Below, piece after piece: positions 50,354 through 61,320 of a stretch of 64,000 nt of DNA. A model generated the notes under the pieces. That model worked only from the letters and a program-made list of their open reading frames with translations, ran no database searches and was not told the DNA's origin. Position 1 is the stretch's first letter; each line of letters begins with the position of its first letter. A program made the translations under genes and the position numbers. The stretch lies in contig NZ_AWQQ01000116.1 of the NCBI RefSeq assembly GCF_002607855.1, positions 25,318 through 89,317 of the forward strand. The letters run 5' to 3'. This DNA comes from Desulforamulus profundi (lineage in GTDB: Bacteria; Bacillota_B; Desulfotomaculia; Desulfotomaculales; Desulfotomaculaceae).

Positions 50354-52214
50354 ATGGCTTTGACATTAACAGACAAAATTAAAAATATTCCCCCGCGCCC
50401 CGGGGTTTATCTCTATAAAGATGCGGATGGCCAGGTGATCTATGTGGGGAAGGCGGTTTCCCTGAAAAACCGGGTTCGCTCTTACTTTCAGGCGGGCGCC
50501 AAACAGGCCCCCAAGGTGAAGGCCATGCTGCGCCGGGCGGTGGATCTGGACTACATTGTCACCGATTCAGAAATGGAAGCCCTGATACTGGAAAACAACC
50601 TGATTAAAAAACACCGGCCGAAATATAACGTCTTATTAAAGGACGATAAAACCTATCCCTACATTAAAGTGACGGTCCAGGAGGAATTTCCCCGGGTGCA
50701 CATCACCCGCCGGGTGGTAAAGGACGGCGCCCGGTATTTCGGCCCCTTCACCCACGCGGGGGCGGTGAACGAAACCCTGCGGCTGTTGAAGAAAATTTTT
50801 CCCCTGCGCACCTGCAAGCAGCGGGAGCCGGCGCCCCGGGACCGTCCCTGCCTGAACTATCACATCCGGCGCTGCCTGGGCCCCTGCTGCAATTTGGTGG
50901 AACGCCCGGCCTACCGGGAGACCGTCAACGAAGTGGTGTTGTTTCTGGAGGGGCGCCAGGAAGATTTAATGAAGAGGCTGCGGCAGCGAATGGAGCAGGC
51001 CGCGGAAAATTTGGAATTTGAAAAGGCAGCGGAACTGAGGGACCAACTGCTGGCGGTGGAAAAAATTGTGGAGCGGCAGAAGGTGGTGTCCACCGACCTG
51101 GTGGACCAGGATGTGATCGCCATGGCCAGGGGCTTTGATGAGGCCTGCCTGACGGTGTTTTTTATCCGGGGCGGCAAACTCATCGGCCGGGAACAGTATT
51201 TCCTGGAGGGCACCGATACCTGGAGCGGGGGGAGGTCATGGCCACCTTCGTGCAGCAGTTCTATAACCAGACAGAGGTTGTCCCGGCGGAAATTTTGCTT
51301 TCCGAAGAAATTGAAGGCGCCCCTCTCATTGCTGCCTGGCTCAGTGAACTGCGCGGCAGCAAGGTTAACATAAAAGTACCCAAGCGGGGGATAAACACAA
51401 ACTGGTGGCAATGGCGGCCCAGAATGCCCTGCTTTCATTGGAGCAAACCCAACTGGAGCGCCAGGCCGGGCGGCAGGCCGTGGACGGGGCCCTGGCGGAA
51501 TTGATGGCTGCCCTGGATCTGGCAGAGCCGCCCCGGCGCATGGAGTGCTACGACATCTCCAACATCCAGGGAACCGAAACGGTAGCCTCCATGGTGGTCT
51601 TTGAAGACGGCAAACCGGCCAAGGACCAGTACCGGCGTTTCAAAATCCGCACCGTGGAGGGACCCAATGATTTTGCTTCCATGAAAGAGACCCTGAGCCG
51701 GCGTTTGTCCCGGGCCAGGGAAGAGCAGGCCCAGGTGGAGGGAGGAGAGCTTGCTGCCAACCGGGCCAAATTTACCCGCTTGCCGGATTTAATCATTATC
51801 GACGGGGGAAAGGGACAGCTTTCCGCCGCCAGGGAGGCCATGCTGGAGCAGGGCTTTGCGCACATTCCCGCCTTCGGTCTGGCCAAGGAGGAAGAACTGC
51901 TTTTTGCGCCGGGCCGGCCGGACCCCATCCGGCTGCCCGGGGAATCCCGGGGCCTGCAGATGCTGCAGCGACTGCGGGATGAAGCCCACCGTTTCGCGGT
52001 AACCTATCACCGCAAGCTGCGCACCCGGAGAAACCTCAAGTCAGTCCTGGATGAAATCGAAGGCATCGGCGCCGTGCGCCGCCGGGAACTCTACAAGGCC
52101 TATAAGAGCCTGGATGCCATTAAACAAGCTTCGCCGGAAGAATTGGCCAAAGTCCCCGGCATGAACATCAAAGCCGCCGAGGCGGTGTACAGGTTCTTCA
52201 GGGAGAACGAATAA
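50354..52214 (+). CDS. uvrC: Excinuclease ABC subunit C (two apparent frameshifts)
   Basis: Makes both cuts around a UvrB-bound lesion. I chose ATG 50354 because GGGGGGG lies just before it. The GIY-YIG domain shows PPRPGVYLYKDADGQVIYVGKA near residue 11, and the UVR motif lies in AAENLEFEKAAELRDQL. The frame breaks at 51227-51232, where six G probably were seven (repair gives GTDTWSGGEVMATFVQQFYNQ), and at 51386-51390, where five G probably were six (repair gives VPKRGDKHKLVAMAAQNAL). The C-terminal endonuclease domain holds RMECYDISNIQGTETVASMVVF and LIIIDGGKGQLSAA. About 621 residues, the normal length. Confidence 0.96.
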
Positions 52215-52215
52215 A

Positions 52216-52250
52216 GCTATTCGCCAGCCAAAAGCGAACAGCTAGACCCG
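52216..52250. repeat. Loose period-7 spacer with shared GACCCGAAAGAAATAC tail
   Basis: Starts two bases after the uvrC stop with GCTATTC and GCCAGCC, then looser units. The tail GACCCGAAAGAAATAC (52245-52260) is shared with spacers at 33881 and 55475. Confidence 0.45.
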
Positions 52251-52278
52251 AAAGAAATACAAAAGGGGGATTTTTCCA

Positions 52279-53117
52279 TTGACTAAATACCGTATGCTGG
52301 CCATTGACCTGGACGATACCCTGCTCAACAGCCAGCTGAAAATATCCGCACGCAACAAAGAGTATATCCGGCGGGCCAGGGAGGCGGGGGTGCATGTCAC
52401 CCTGGCCACCGGGCGCATGTACTGCTCCGCCCTGCGTTATGCCCGGGAATTGGAGCTAAACCTGCCCTTAATCACCTACCAGGGCGCTCTGGTCAAGGAA
52501 GCGTGCTCCGGGGAAATCCTGATTCACAGGCCGGTGCCGCTGGATTTGGCCCGGCAGGTTATCGAGCGGGTAAAGACCCTGGGGTATCATATCAATGTCT
52601 ATGTGGATGACAATCTGTATGTAGAAAAAGTAACCTCCGAGGCAGAGACCTACCAGAGAATATCCGGCATCACCGCTCACCCGGTGGGGGATTTGCTTAA
52701 ATTTCTGGACCGGCCGCCCACCAAGGTTCTGATTGTCGGTGGCGTTGGGGCGTTGGATGACCTCGGGCGGGAAATCAGGCAGCAGTTTGGCACAACCCTG
52801 CACATTACCAAATCCAAACCCCATTTTCTGGAGATCTCTCATCCCGAGGCCACCAAAGGCCATGCCCTGGATACCTGGCCCGGCGCTGGGGGTTAACGGC
52901 TGACCAGGTAATCGCTATCGGAGACGCGCCCAATGATTTGGAAATGATTGAGTATGCCGGCCTGGGTGTTGTGGTCGGAAATGCCCATGGGGACGTTAAA
53001 GATAAGGCAGATTATGTGACCCATACCAATGACCGGGACGGTGTGGCGGAGGTCATTGCCAAATTCATTTTGGGGCATGAAAACCTCTCACATCCCACTT
53101 CTCAAATAGCACCTTAA
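52279..53117 (+). CDS. Cof-type HAD-IIB family hydrolase (one frameshift)
   Basis: TTG start 9 bases after GGGGGA. The HAD motif I nucleophile is in MLAIDLDDTLLNS, with the aspartates at residues 9 and 11. Motif II (TLATGRM) follows. The frame breaks near 52869, where CATGCCCTGGATACC probably lost a base; repair gives GHAL-YLARRWGLTADQVIAIGDAPNDLEMIEYAG, restoring motif IV (GDAPNDLEM). The protein then ends at TAA 53115-53117, about 280 residues. Such enzymes dephosphorylate sugar phosphates or cofactors; the substrate is not readable. The last residues are encoded by a heptamer array. Confidence 0.85.
53083..53110. repeat. Heptanucleotide array ACCTCTC type at the end of the HAD gene
   Basis: Units ACCTCTC, ACATCCC and ACTTCTC, then AAATAGC. 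This is the same unit family as at 39127, but here it is translated as the last residues of the HAD protein, so the gene may have been extended into the repeat. Confidence 0.6.
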
Positions 53118-53242
53118 CAGTACTGTTTTACTATAATGGGGTAGACAGTACCCCTTCAGGATAAGTGTTTTATTTGCTTAAATGCAACGTAGCGTTTACA
53201 ATATAGTAGAACTTTAAGCTTGTCATTTGAAGGGGGGTTGAA

Positions 53243-54112
53243 GTGTCCAGTCCAAGATTATTGATTGTCACCGGTATGTCCGGAGCCGGCAAAACGCAAG
53301 CGGTACAAAGTTTGGAGGACCTGGGCTACTTCTGTGTTGATAACCTGCCTCCGGCCCTGATGCCCAAGTTTGCTGAGCTGGTTTCCCAGTCCAACGGGAA
53401 AGTTGATAAAGTCGCCCTGGTGGTGGATATCCGGGGCGGGACTTTTTTTAACCAGGTGATGGAGTTTCTCAACGACCTGAGCAAACAGGGTTACCGGTAT
53501 GAAATTTTGTTTTTGGAAGCATCCGACGAAACCCTGGTGCGGCGATATAAAGAATCCCGCCGCCGGCATCCTTTGGATGCCCACGGCGAGGTTCTGGAGG
53601 TCATCCGGGAAGAAAGGGAACTGCTGCGCGAAATCCGGGGCAGGGCCAACAAAATCATCGATACCTCAAATCTTTCCAACGTTCAGTTAAAGGAACAAAT
53701 TATCAGCCAATACGGCGGTGACAAGGAAGATAACAATCGACTGTTGATTACCGTCATTTCCTTTGGTTACAAATATGGCATTCCCTTGGATTCCGACCTG
53801 GTGATCGACGTGCGGTTCCTGCCCAATCCCCACTATATCCCGGAACTGCGCTGCCTCACCGGTAACGATGAACCGGTGCAGCGGCATGTCCTGTCCAAGG
53901 ACGTCACCAAGGAATTTATGGAGAAATTCATCGATTTTGTGACATTTTTAATTCCTCACTATCAAAATGAGGGAAAAGCCACTTTAATGATCGCAATCGG
54001 CTGTACCGGCGGGATGCACAGGTCTGTAACACTGGCCAATAAACTGGGAGATGTACTGAGCGAGAAGGGATACCGCATCAATGTAAGGCACCGGGATATC
54101 ATGCGAGTATAG
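53243..54112 (+). CDS. rapZ: RNase adapter/nucleotide-binding protein RapZ (YvcJ)
   Basis: Walker A GMSGAGKT at residues 11-18 and [14 protein letters not shown] near 38. The C-terminal RapZ domain carries [24 protein letters not shown] and the [10 protein letters not shown] motif near residue 253. 289 residues, the usual length. In E. coli RapZ tunes glucosamine-6-phosphate synthase mRNA; in Bacillus the YvcJ role concerns competence and GTP/ATP sensing. GTG start after GAAGGGGGG. The yvcK gene follows after 3 bases, a conserved pair. Confidence 0.95.
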   Translation: MSSPRLLIVTGMSGAGKTQAVQSLEDLGYFCVDNLPPALMPKFAELVSQSNGKVDKVALVVDIRGGTFFNQVMEFLNDLSKQGYRYEILFLEASDETLVRRYKESRRRHPLDAHGEVLEVIREERELLREIRGRANKIIDTSNLSNVQLKEQIISQYGGDKEDNNRLLITVISFGYKYGIPLDSDLVIDVRFLPNPHYIPELRCLTGNDEPVQRHVLSKDVTKEFMEKFIDFVTFLIPHYQNEGKATLMIAIGCTGGMHRSVTLANKLGDVLSEKGYRINVRHRDIMRV

Positions 54113-54115
54113 GCG

Positions 54116-55448
54116 GTGGGATCATTGGCCACTCTATGGAAATGGTTTTCTCCAGGCATGAATATAAAACGCTGGCTGCTGCTGGCCCTGGTGGGGATTG
54201 CCCTGCTGGGGCTGGGCCTGGCGCTGGTGGACCGCCATCTGGTGGGCCTGATGTGTGTGGTGGTGGACCGGCTGGCTAACCAGTTGGCCGGTGTTCCCCG
54301 GTGGTTGATAGGGGTGCTGATTGCTACCCTTGGCCTGATCACGATGGGCTACGGGTTTCGGATGGCTTTTAAATCCGTTATGACGGTAATCCGGCCGGAC
54401 CCGTCCGAGCGGCTGGTAGAAACCATTTACCACCACAGGTCGCTGAAACGGGGACCAAGGTGGTTGCCATCGGCGGGGGAACCGGGCTTTCCAGCCTGCT
54501 CAAGGGAATCAAGGAATATACCAGCAATATCACCGCCATCGTGACGGTCACCGATGACGGCGGCAGTTCCGGCCGCTTGCGGGATCACTTGGGAATGTTA
54601 CCGCCGGGAGACATTCGCAACTGCCTGGCGGCCCTGGCGGACAAAGAAACCCTCATGGAAGAAGTGCTGCAGTACCGCTTTGACAGCGGCGAACTGGCCG
54701 GACACAACCTGGGCAATTTACTGCTGGCCGGGTTAAATAACGTCTCCGGCGGTTTTGACGGGGCCGTGCGGGCCCTCTCCAAAGTGCTGGCCATCCGGGG
54801 CCAGGTGCTTCCCGTCACCCTGGAAAACGTGGTGCTGGGGGCTGAACTGGCAGATAACACCCTGGTCTTTGGCGAATGCAACATTTCTGCCAGCCGCAGC
54901 CGCATTAAAAGAATTTTTTTACGTCCGGAGGTCTGCCGCCCCCTGCCCGAAGCCCTGGCAGCCATCCGGGAGGCGGACCTGATTATCCTGGGGCCTGGCA
55001 GTCTGTATACCAGTGTCATCCCCAACCTGCTGGTGCAGGGGATGGCGGAAGCCATCCAAAATTCGCCGGCCCAAAAGGTTTACATTTGCAACATTATGAC
55101 GCAGCCCGGGGAAACCCAGGCTATACCGCCTACGATCACGTAAAGACCATCTGTGATCATGTGGGGCCCATTGTGGACCAAATCCTGGTGAACAGTGAGC
55201 CCATCCCGGGCCGTTTGCTGAAAAAATACCGGGAGACAGGCGCCGCACCGGTAAAAGTGGACAGCGCCGCACTGGCCAAAGCAGGTGTGCAAATCTGGTC
55301 CAAATACCTGGTGCAGCACAGCGATGTGGTCCGGCACCAGCCTGAAAAACTGGCCCAGGCGGTGATGGAAATCATCTACGAATCCAAAACCGCAGCCCTG
55401 GAACGGGCGCCGGTCAAGATTTACCAACCCTCAAGGACGATACGATAG
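54116..55448 (+). CDS. yvcK: Gluconeogenesis factor YvcK/GlmR with N-terminal membrane region (two apparent frameshifts)
   Basis: About the first 105 residues form two hydrophobic spans (WLLLALVGIALLGLGLALV and WLIGVLIATLGLITMGYGF), which are absent from the Bacillus protein. The YvcK domain starts with KVVAIGGGTGLSSLLKGIKEY, then VTDDGGSSGRLR, and ends with SRTIR. The frame breaks at 54455-54456, where GACCAAGG probably lost a C, and at 55119-55120, where CAGGCTAT probably lost a G (repair gives GETQGYTAYDHVKTICDHV). About 444 residues after repair. YvcK binds UDP-GlcNAc and steers carbon to wall synthesis. Following rapZ, the usual whiA is not found. Confidence 0.92.
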
Positions 55449-55474
55449 CCGGGCTAATACGGCATTCCAGCAAC

Positions 55475-55496
55475 TAGACCCCAAAGGAATACCCAT
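55475..55496. repeat. Shared GACCCCAAAGGAATACCC spacer tail
   Basis: CTAGACCCCAAAGGAATACCC occurs 27 bases after the yvcK stop and resembles the tails at 33879-33896 and 52242-52260. It sits upstream of the ribosome binding site of the deacetylase in each case. Confidence 0.5.
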
Positions 55497-55528
55497 CAGG
55501 CTAACAACGAATCAACGGAGGTGAACCG

Positions 55529-56358
55529 ATGTCTGCAGCCAAGAAATTCTTTCTAGTCAGTCTACTAATGATCACACTGACCTTCACCGGAACAGGCATC
55601 TGGTACCAGCAGCAGAACAAAGCCATTCCCTCGGATGCTAAATACCCCAAATTGCAGGGCATCCCCATTCTGATGTACCATAAGGTGAATCCGGACCCGG
55701 CACCGGTGGTTTGGGCCTGCGGGTTCCTCCGGATAAATTTGAATGGCAAATGAAATACCTGAGAAAGAACGGTTATGAAACCGTTTCACTGGAAGATGTG
55801 ATGGATCATTTTGAAAAGGGCAAACACCTGCCGGACAAACCCATCGTCATCACCTTTGACGACGGTTACAAGGACAATTACCGGTTTGCCTACCCCATCA
55901 TGAAGAAGTACGGGTATACCGGGACCATCTTTGTGGTTTCCAAAGCAATCGGCAACACCAACTTTTTTGATGTAGAAAAGAAACTCCAGCCCGAAAACAG
56001 AATTATGGACTGGCATGAAATACGGGAACTGGCTGAGGCCGGCTTTACCATCGGCGCCCATACGGTGGACCACCCCCACCTGGCGGAAGTGCCGCCGGAA
56101 GTGGCCCGTCACCAGATCGAAGAATCCAAGCGCGCCCTGGAACACGGCTTGAAAAAGCCCGTTGAATTTTTTGCCTATCCCTACGGCAGCTACAACGACA
56201 CCGTGGCGGATCTTGTAAAACAGGCCGGCTACCGGGCAGCCGTCACCACCGAACTGGGCCTGGCCAAAGCTGACTCAAACCCCTTCAAACTCCGCCGCAT
56301 CCGTGTAACCGGCCATTACAGCAACGAGAAATTTATTGAAGAACTGCATAAATACTAA
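55529..56358 (+). CDS. Polysaccharide deacetylase, membrane-anchored (one frameshift)
   Basis: ATG follows GGAGGTG by 7 bases. A signal anchor spans residues 5-28. At 55705-55706 CACCGGTGG probably lost a G; repair gives PAPGGLGLRVPPDKFEWQMKYL. The NodB domain then shows PIVITFDDGYKDNY (residues 102-115, metal and catalytic aspartates) and the HTVDHPHL histidines, with FAYPYGSYNDTVADL later. About 277 residues. Removes acetyl groups from wall or exopolysaccharide. It converges with a second deacetylase, and their stop codons overlap. Confidence 0.9.
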
Positions 56359-57150
56359 TAGGCATTCCAATTTTCCATTCTAAACTCTTCCACGGCGGGG
56401 ACGGTGCTGCCGATCCTTAACAACTCGCTCACAGTAACAAAACTGTAGCCCTTCTCCTTTAATCCCTGCATGATTTTCGGCAAAGCCTCCACCGTCTGGG
56501 TGCGGTCGCCGCCGCAGTCGTGCAAAATGATGATGGAGCCGTTCCTTGCATTGTTGACCACCCGGTCAACGATTTTTTTGCTCCCGGGTCAGCCCAATCC
56601 TTTGGGTCTTCCCGGGCGGTCCAGAGAATCACCTTGTATCCTTTATCCAGCGCCGGTTCCACTGTGGCTATGGTGCATTTGCCGCCCGGCGGGCGGAAAT
56701 ACTGGGTGTGCCTGTCGGTAAGCCGATAAATCACCTCATCTGTTTTATCCAATTCCTCTGCCAGCCGGGCGGGCTTCACAGGCGACATGGGGTGATTAAA
56801 GGTATGATTGCCGATTTCATGGCCTTCCTGGGCCATGCGTCGGATCAGTTCAGGGTATTTCTCCGCCCTTTTCCCCACCACAAAGAAGGTGGCGCCGGCC
56901 TGGTGTTCCCTTAAAATATCCAGCACTTGTGGCGTAAAGGTGGCGCTGGGCCCGTCATCAAAGGTAAGGGCCACCACTTTTTTGAGGTGCTGACCTGCTT
57001 CACGACCTGCCCGCTGCGCAGCCATTGCTCCACCGAAGTCCCATTGGAAGCGGTGGTCGTGGTAAAAGTCGTGGCCCCCGCCGCCAAACCCAGGATTAAC
57101 ACTCCTATGATAAAGGCCTTTATCGTTCTCTTCCCCAAGTAAACAACCAC
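56355..57150 (-). CDS. Polysaccharide deacetylase, NodB type (two apparent frameshifts)
   Basis: GTG 57150 follows GAGAGGGG. A hydrophobic segment (residues 10-28) anchors or exports it. Two A-runs on the minus strand are probably one short: at 56978-56983 (repair gives QVSTSKKVVALTFDDGPSATFTPQVLDIL) and at 56573-56579 (repair gives GAKKIVDRVVNNARNGSIIILHDCGG). NodB motifs are complete: LTFDDGPS, the H in GNHTFNHPM, YFRPPGGK and ILHD. About 266 residues. This is the PdaA/PdaB-like group, which includes spore cortex muramic-acid deacetylases, but the exact member is not certain. Confidence 0.9.
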
Positions 57151-57385
57151 TGTGCCAGCCCCTCTCCGGAATCTGCTAAAAACAATATATTCATGAAGGT
57201 ACTGGCATTATGTGGGATAAATTAACGGTTCGGTAGATTCTGAGACCCTTCTTTTATAACAGTAACGAAGCAAACAAATTACCTGGTTTTATTTGTAAAA
57301 ATTACAGTTATTAAGAGGAATCTATAAAACAATTGTAGAATTATAAAATACAAAGTTGAAAAAGTTACAAAGGAGCAGGTTAGGT

Positions 57386-59689
57386 GTGGCTGCTGTGATA
57401 GCGAAAGCAAAGATGAGGAATAAGCAGGTTTTACTAACTGAAAACATATTTGAACAGACTGCTTTTTGGGGATTGTGCTTACTGTTGTTTTTTTCTCCGT
57501 TTTTTAGGGGACTGTTTTTCCCGCAGGAGCAGCGAGTGGCTTTAATTGCAGCGGCTGCAATATTTTGGCTGGTTTGCCTTGCCGGGTACCAGAGAAAAAA
57601 TCTTAAATTACATTCCTCTTCACTGGACTGCCTGATCCTGGGTTTACCACTTGTTTACATAGTATCTGCATTTGGAGCAGCAAACTATGCCCTGGCAGTG
57701 GACGAAGTGATTAAAAACCTGCTGTATTTCTTGGTGTTTTGGTCAGCAACCCGTGTAATAAATAGAGAAAGCGATATTGAAAAAATCTTTATCGTTACCT
57801 ATCTTTGTGCCATTGGTGTATCACTGGCCGGTTTATTCACAGCATCCGGGTTCATAGATATTAAGGACGGCTTTCTGACAAGCGATGGCGGGACCATTGC
57901 CTCCACCTTTCAGTACAAAAATACCCTGGCTTCATTTTTAACCGCTTCAATTTTCATAGGTACTTACCTTTGGGGAAAGCAGAACAGTTGTCTGCAAAAA
58001 ATTGTACTAATAGCGGGCAATTTCCTGCTGCTGACAGTTCTGTTCTCAACCCAATCCCACGGGGGATACATAGTATTTGGCATCTTTACTGTAGTATTAT
58101 GGTTCCTTACCCCGGCCCCCAAAAGATTGGGCCTGATTATAAATACCCTTGCTTTAATTGTCTTCGGATTTATTGAAAGCAGATTGTTTCTTGCAAGCAT
58201 AGCAGATAGGAACATAGGACTGGCCTGGTTTTGGCTGATCGGGGGCGCGGTGCTTATATCCGCCGGTCAATGGGCAGCAATAAAGTATATTAAAAACAGA
58301 CAAAAACCCCCAATTTCATTCCGACAACTGGTAATTGCAACGGTCATAGCGTTTGCAATCGGTTTGGCGGTTATGGGCGCAACCGGCATGTTTCAAATCC
58401 TATCGGAGAAAATCCATGCCTTTGGCGCCATGGAACGTCTAACCATGTACCAGGACAGTTTAAAAATGATAAAGGAAAAACCCCTGCTTGGCTGGGGAGG
58501 GGGCGGCTGGTCAGAGGCCTATAGTATTTTTCAGGGGTATGGCTATACCTCTCGCCAAACCCACAGCTACTTTTTGCAATTGGCCATCGAAACCGGCCTG
58601 CCGGGGCTTTTCATAGCCCTTTCCATATGGGGTGTCTTTTTAATCAGAGCGGTTAAAATCTATAAAGCCTGCCAGAACAACAGCAGGAACCAAACCCTGG
58701 CAGCCGCGCTGATTTGCGCGGTACTGGCGATCATTGCCCATGCTCTGTTTGATTTTGACTTATCTTTGTCCGCTTTGACCATAGTCATGTTTACGCTTAT
58801 GGCCTGCCTGCTTTCCCTGGACAAAAACGTAGAGGCAGTACAAGCAAAAACTTCACAGGCCGGTTGCGGGTACAAATTGGCCGCTTCTACCGCAGCCCTT
58901 TTGGTAATAATGACTGTTTCATTAACTTTAATTTCAGCCAGGCAGTACTCCGATGCAGCCCTTGAGGCAATCAACGTGCGTAACGGGGACAAAGCCCTGG
59001 TTAACATAGAAAAATCCATCAGTTTAAACCCGCTGGCGACAGAAAACGTTAGCCTGGCTGCCCAACTGCAGATGGCATTGGGAAACCGGGATAAAGCCAT
59101 TGAGTATGGTAAAAAATCCGCAGCACTGGCCCGCTACAACCCGGACAGGCAGGTGGAACTAAGCCTTATCTATCTGCGGGCCAACCAAAATGAAGAGGCG
59201 GTTGCGGCCATTAACCAAGCTGTAGCCCTGGCCCCGCTTAAAACACAATATTACGAACAATTAGCCAATGTACTAACCAACGCTGCCATCAATGAATTAA
59301 AGGCGGAAAGATTTGCTGCGGCAGCTAACTACGCCAAACAAACCCTCGCCATCCCCGGGAAAATAAACAAAGTGTTAGATACTGTGTCCCCAGACAAGAA
59401 AAAGCTGTGGATATACGCACAGCCTTTAACGGTAACGAGCAGAATTAAATTGAACCTGGGCACTGCCAACCTGCTGCTGGGGAATTTTACAGAAGCTGAC
59501 ATGAATATTCTGGAAGCAGCCCGGGACCCGCAGGTTCAGAAAGACATCCTGGTGTGGCAGGCGCTGCTGGCCCAAAAACAAGGGGACCAAAATAAAGCTC
59601 AAGAAATCCTGCAAAATGCAGAAAAGGACAACCCCGATATTAAGAAACAATATGCTCTACTATCTTCGCTAAAACTTATTACGAAATAA
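57386..59689 (+). CDS. O-antigen ligase/Wzy-like membrane protein with TPR tail
   Basis: I chose GTG 57386, which follows AAGGAG by 10 bases, over an upstream TTG. About twelve hydrophobic spans cover residues 30-490. The ligase/polymerase motif is seen near WGGGGWSEAYSIFQGYGYTSRQTHSYFLQLAIETGLPG, the usual histidine-bearing loop. The C-terminal 250 residues form TPR-like repeats (DKALVNIEKSISLNPLATENV, NEEAVAAINQAVALAPLK, GDQNKAQEILQNAEKD). 767 residues with no break. It probably polymerises or ligates lipid-linked oligosaccharides, with the TPR part binding partners. It is the first gene of an exopolysaccharide cluster and AT-richer than the genes before it. Confidence 0.8.
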   Translation: MAAVIAKAKMRNKQVLLTENIFEQTAFWGLCLLLFFSPFFRGLFFPQEQRVALIAAAAIFWLVCLAGYQRKNLKLHSSSLDCLILGLPLVYIVSAFGAANYALAVDEVIKNLLYFLVFWSATRVINRESDIEKIFIVTYLCAIGVSLAGLFTASGFIDIKDGFLTSDGGTIASTFQYKNTLASFLTASIFIGTYLWGKQNSCLQKIVLIAGNFLLLTVLFSTQSHGGYIVFGIFTVVLWFLTPAPKRLGLIINTLALIVFGFIESRLFLASIADRNIGLAWFWLIGGAVLISAGQWAAIKYIKNRQKPPISFRQLVIATVIAFAIGLAVMGATGMFQILSEKIHAFGAMERLTMYQDSLKMIKEKPLLGWGGGGWSEAYSIFQGYGYTSRQTHSYFLQLAIETGLPGLFIALSIWGVFLIRAVKIYKACQNNSRNQTLAAALICAVLAIIAHALFDFDLSLSALTIVMFTLMACLLSLDKNVEAVQAKTSQAGCGYKLAASTAALLVIMTVSLTLISARQYSDAALEAINVRNGDKALVNIEKSISLNPLATENVSLAAQLQMALGNRDKAIEYGKKSAALARYNPDRQVELSLIYLRANQNEEAVAAINQAVALAPLKTQYYEQLANVLTNAAINELKAERFAAAANYAKQTLAIPGKINKVLDTVSPDKKKLWIYAQPLTVTSRIKLNLGTANLLLGNFTEADMNILEAARDPQVQKDILVWQALLAQKQGDQNKAQEILQNAEKDNPDIKKQYALLSSLKLITK

Positions 59690-59712
59690 ATGATCTGCTG
59701 GAGGTGTTGGAC

Positions 59713-61233
59713 TTGACTGGAGATCCAGCAGTGAAGCGGGCGGTGGAAATGTCCTTTCCCTCCTACGTGCCCACAGGCGGGACTTCCCCCGCTGCCAGAG
59801 GCCTGTTGGCCGTCCCTGCCCTGGTATTACTGGATGCACTGGCTATTGGCAGCAGCTTACTCATTGCCTATGCAGCCAGAACCTATGTATTACCGAAAAT
59901 ACTCCCGGGTTTTTTCAGGCCGGAGTTATTGGACAATACCCTGCAAAACCTGTGGTGGCTGCCTTTGGTTTTAATATCCTGCATGGCCTATGAAGACCTG
60001 TACCAAAAGCGCATGCCCTTCTGGAAAGAAGCAGAAAGAATACTTAAATCCTGTACCCTGGCGATGATCTTTTCCATCTCTTTGCTATACCTGGCAAAAA
60101 TGACCGGGGAAATATCCAGGACCCTGGTAATAATCACCTGGTCAGCCACCATTGCCCTGCTGCCGTTTTTCCGGTACTTTGGCAAAAGGCTGCTGGTTAA
60201 GCTAAACATTTGGAGCAGGCCGGTAATCATTGTCGGCGCAGGCAAAACAGGAGAATTAATTGTTCAGGCCTTAACCAGGGAAAGCACCATGGGCTATGAA
60301 ATTATCGGGCTTCTGGATGATAACAAAGAACTAACCGGCCTTGTGAACCCGCACTCTGAAGCGGTTATCCCGATTCTTGGCACCTTTGACGATGCCGAAC
60401 GAATTATCTCTGCCACCAGAGTGCAGGAAATAATCGTTGCCGCCCCCGGACTACCCCCAAAACAACTGGTAGAACTGACCAACCGGCTGCAGCCGATGGT
60501 AAACAATGTCATGCTGGTGCCGGACCTGTTCGGCCTAGCGATGAACGGGATTGAAGTTGAATACTTCTTTGACGAACAGGCTCTGCTGCTTAACGTAAAA
60601 AACAAGCTTAAATCAACCTTAAACAGGAGCATTAAGAGGGCCTTCGACCTTGTCGTAGGTTTTACCTTATTACTGCTCTGTATGCCGGCAATGCTGCTTA
60701 TCGCTGCGGCAGTCAAACTGGATTCCCAAGGACCGGCCTTCTTTGCCCAGGAAAGACTTGGCCAAGGAGGCTTCGCCTTTACCTGTTATAAATTCCGAAC
60801 CATGTATGCCGAAGGAGATAAAGTATTAAAAAAGTATCTCCGGACAAACCGGCAGGCCAGAGAGGAATGGCAGGCATATAACAAATTAAAGAACTACGAC
60901 CCCCGTGTGACCAGGGTGGGCTCACTGCTGCGCAGGTTCAGCTTAGACGAACTTCCCCAACTGATTAATGTAATATGCGGCGAAATGAGCCTGGTGGGAC
61001 CCAGGCCCTACTTGCCCCGTGAAAGAAAGCAAATGGGCGCCTGGGCCCACGACATTCAGGTGGCCAAACCGGGCATCACCGGCCTCTGGCAGGTCAGCGG
61101 CCGCAACGAAATAGATTTCGAAGGCCGGTTGAAGCTGGACACCTGGTATGTCCGGAACTGGTCCTTGTGGCTAGATATAATTTTACTAATAAAAACAATA
61201 AAAGTGGTTATAAAGCGAGAAGGGGCTTACTAA
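59713..61233 (+). CDS. Exopolysaccharide polyprenyl glycosylphosphotransferase (WbaP/CpsE-like)
   Basis: Begins EPS synthesis by moving a sugar-1-phosphate to undecaprenyl phosphate. I chose TTG 59713 ([13 protein letters not shown]) because GGAGG lies 9 bases upstream. Four hydrophobic spans occupy about residues 30-160, followed by a Rossmann-like CoA-binding domain ([15 protein letters not shown]) and a final span. The catalytic bacterial sugar transferase domain has [52 protein letters not shown] and [12 protein letters not shown], then [11 protein letters not shown]. About 506 residues, the usual length. It lies between the Wzy-like gene and manC. Confidence 0.93.
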   Translation: MTGDPAVKRAVEMSFPSYVPTGGTSPAARGLLAVPALVLLDALAIGSSLLIAYAARTYVLPKILPGFFRPELLDNTLQNLWWLPLVLISCMAYEDLYQKRMPFWKEAERILKSCTLAMIFSISLLYLAKMTGEISRTLVIITWSATIALLPFFRYFGKRLLVKLNIWSRPVIIVGAGKTGELIVQALTRESTMGYEIIGLLDDNKELTGLVNPHSEAVIPILGTFDDAERIISATRVQEIIVAAPGLPPKQLVELTNRLQPMVNNVMLVPDLFGLAMNGIEVEYFFDEQALLLNVKNKLKSTLNRSIKRAFDLVVGFTLLLLCMPAMLLIAAAVKLDSQGPAFFAQERLGQGGFAFTCYKFRTMYAEGDKVLKKYLRTNRQAREEWQAYNKLKNYDPRVTRVGSLLRRFSLDELPQLINVICGEMSLVGPRPYLPRERKQMGAWAHDIQVAKPGITGLWQVSGRNEIDFEGRLKLDTWYVRNWSLWLDIILLIKTIKVVIKREGAY

Positions 61234-61320
61234 AACGCAGTATGTACTAATCTAACATCAGTATTAACGTTATATGTAATTATTCCTCTTGCTAGTAAAT
61301 AAAAGAAAACGGAGTGAAAT

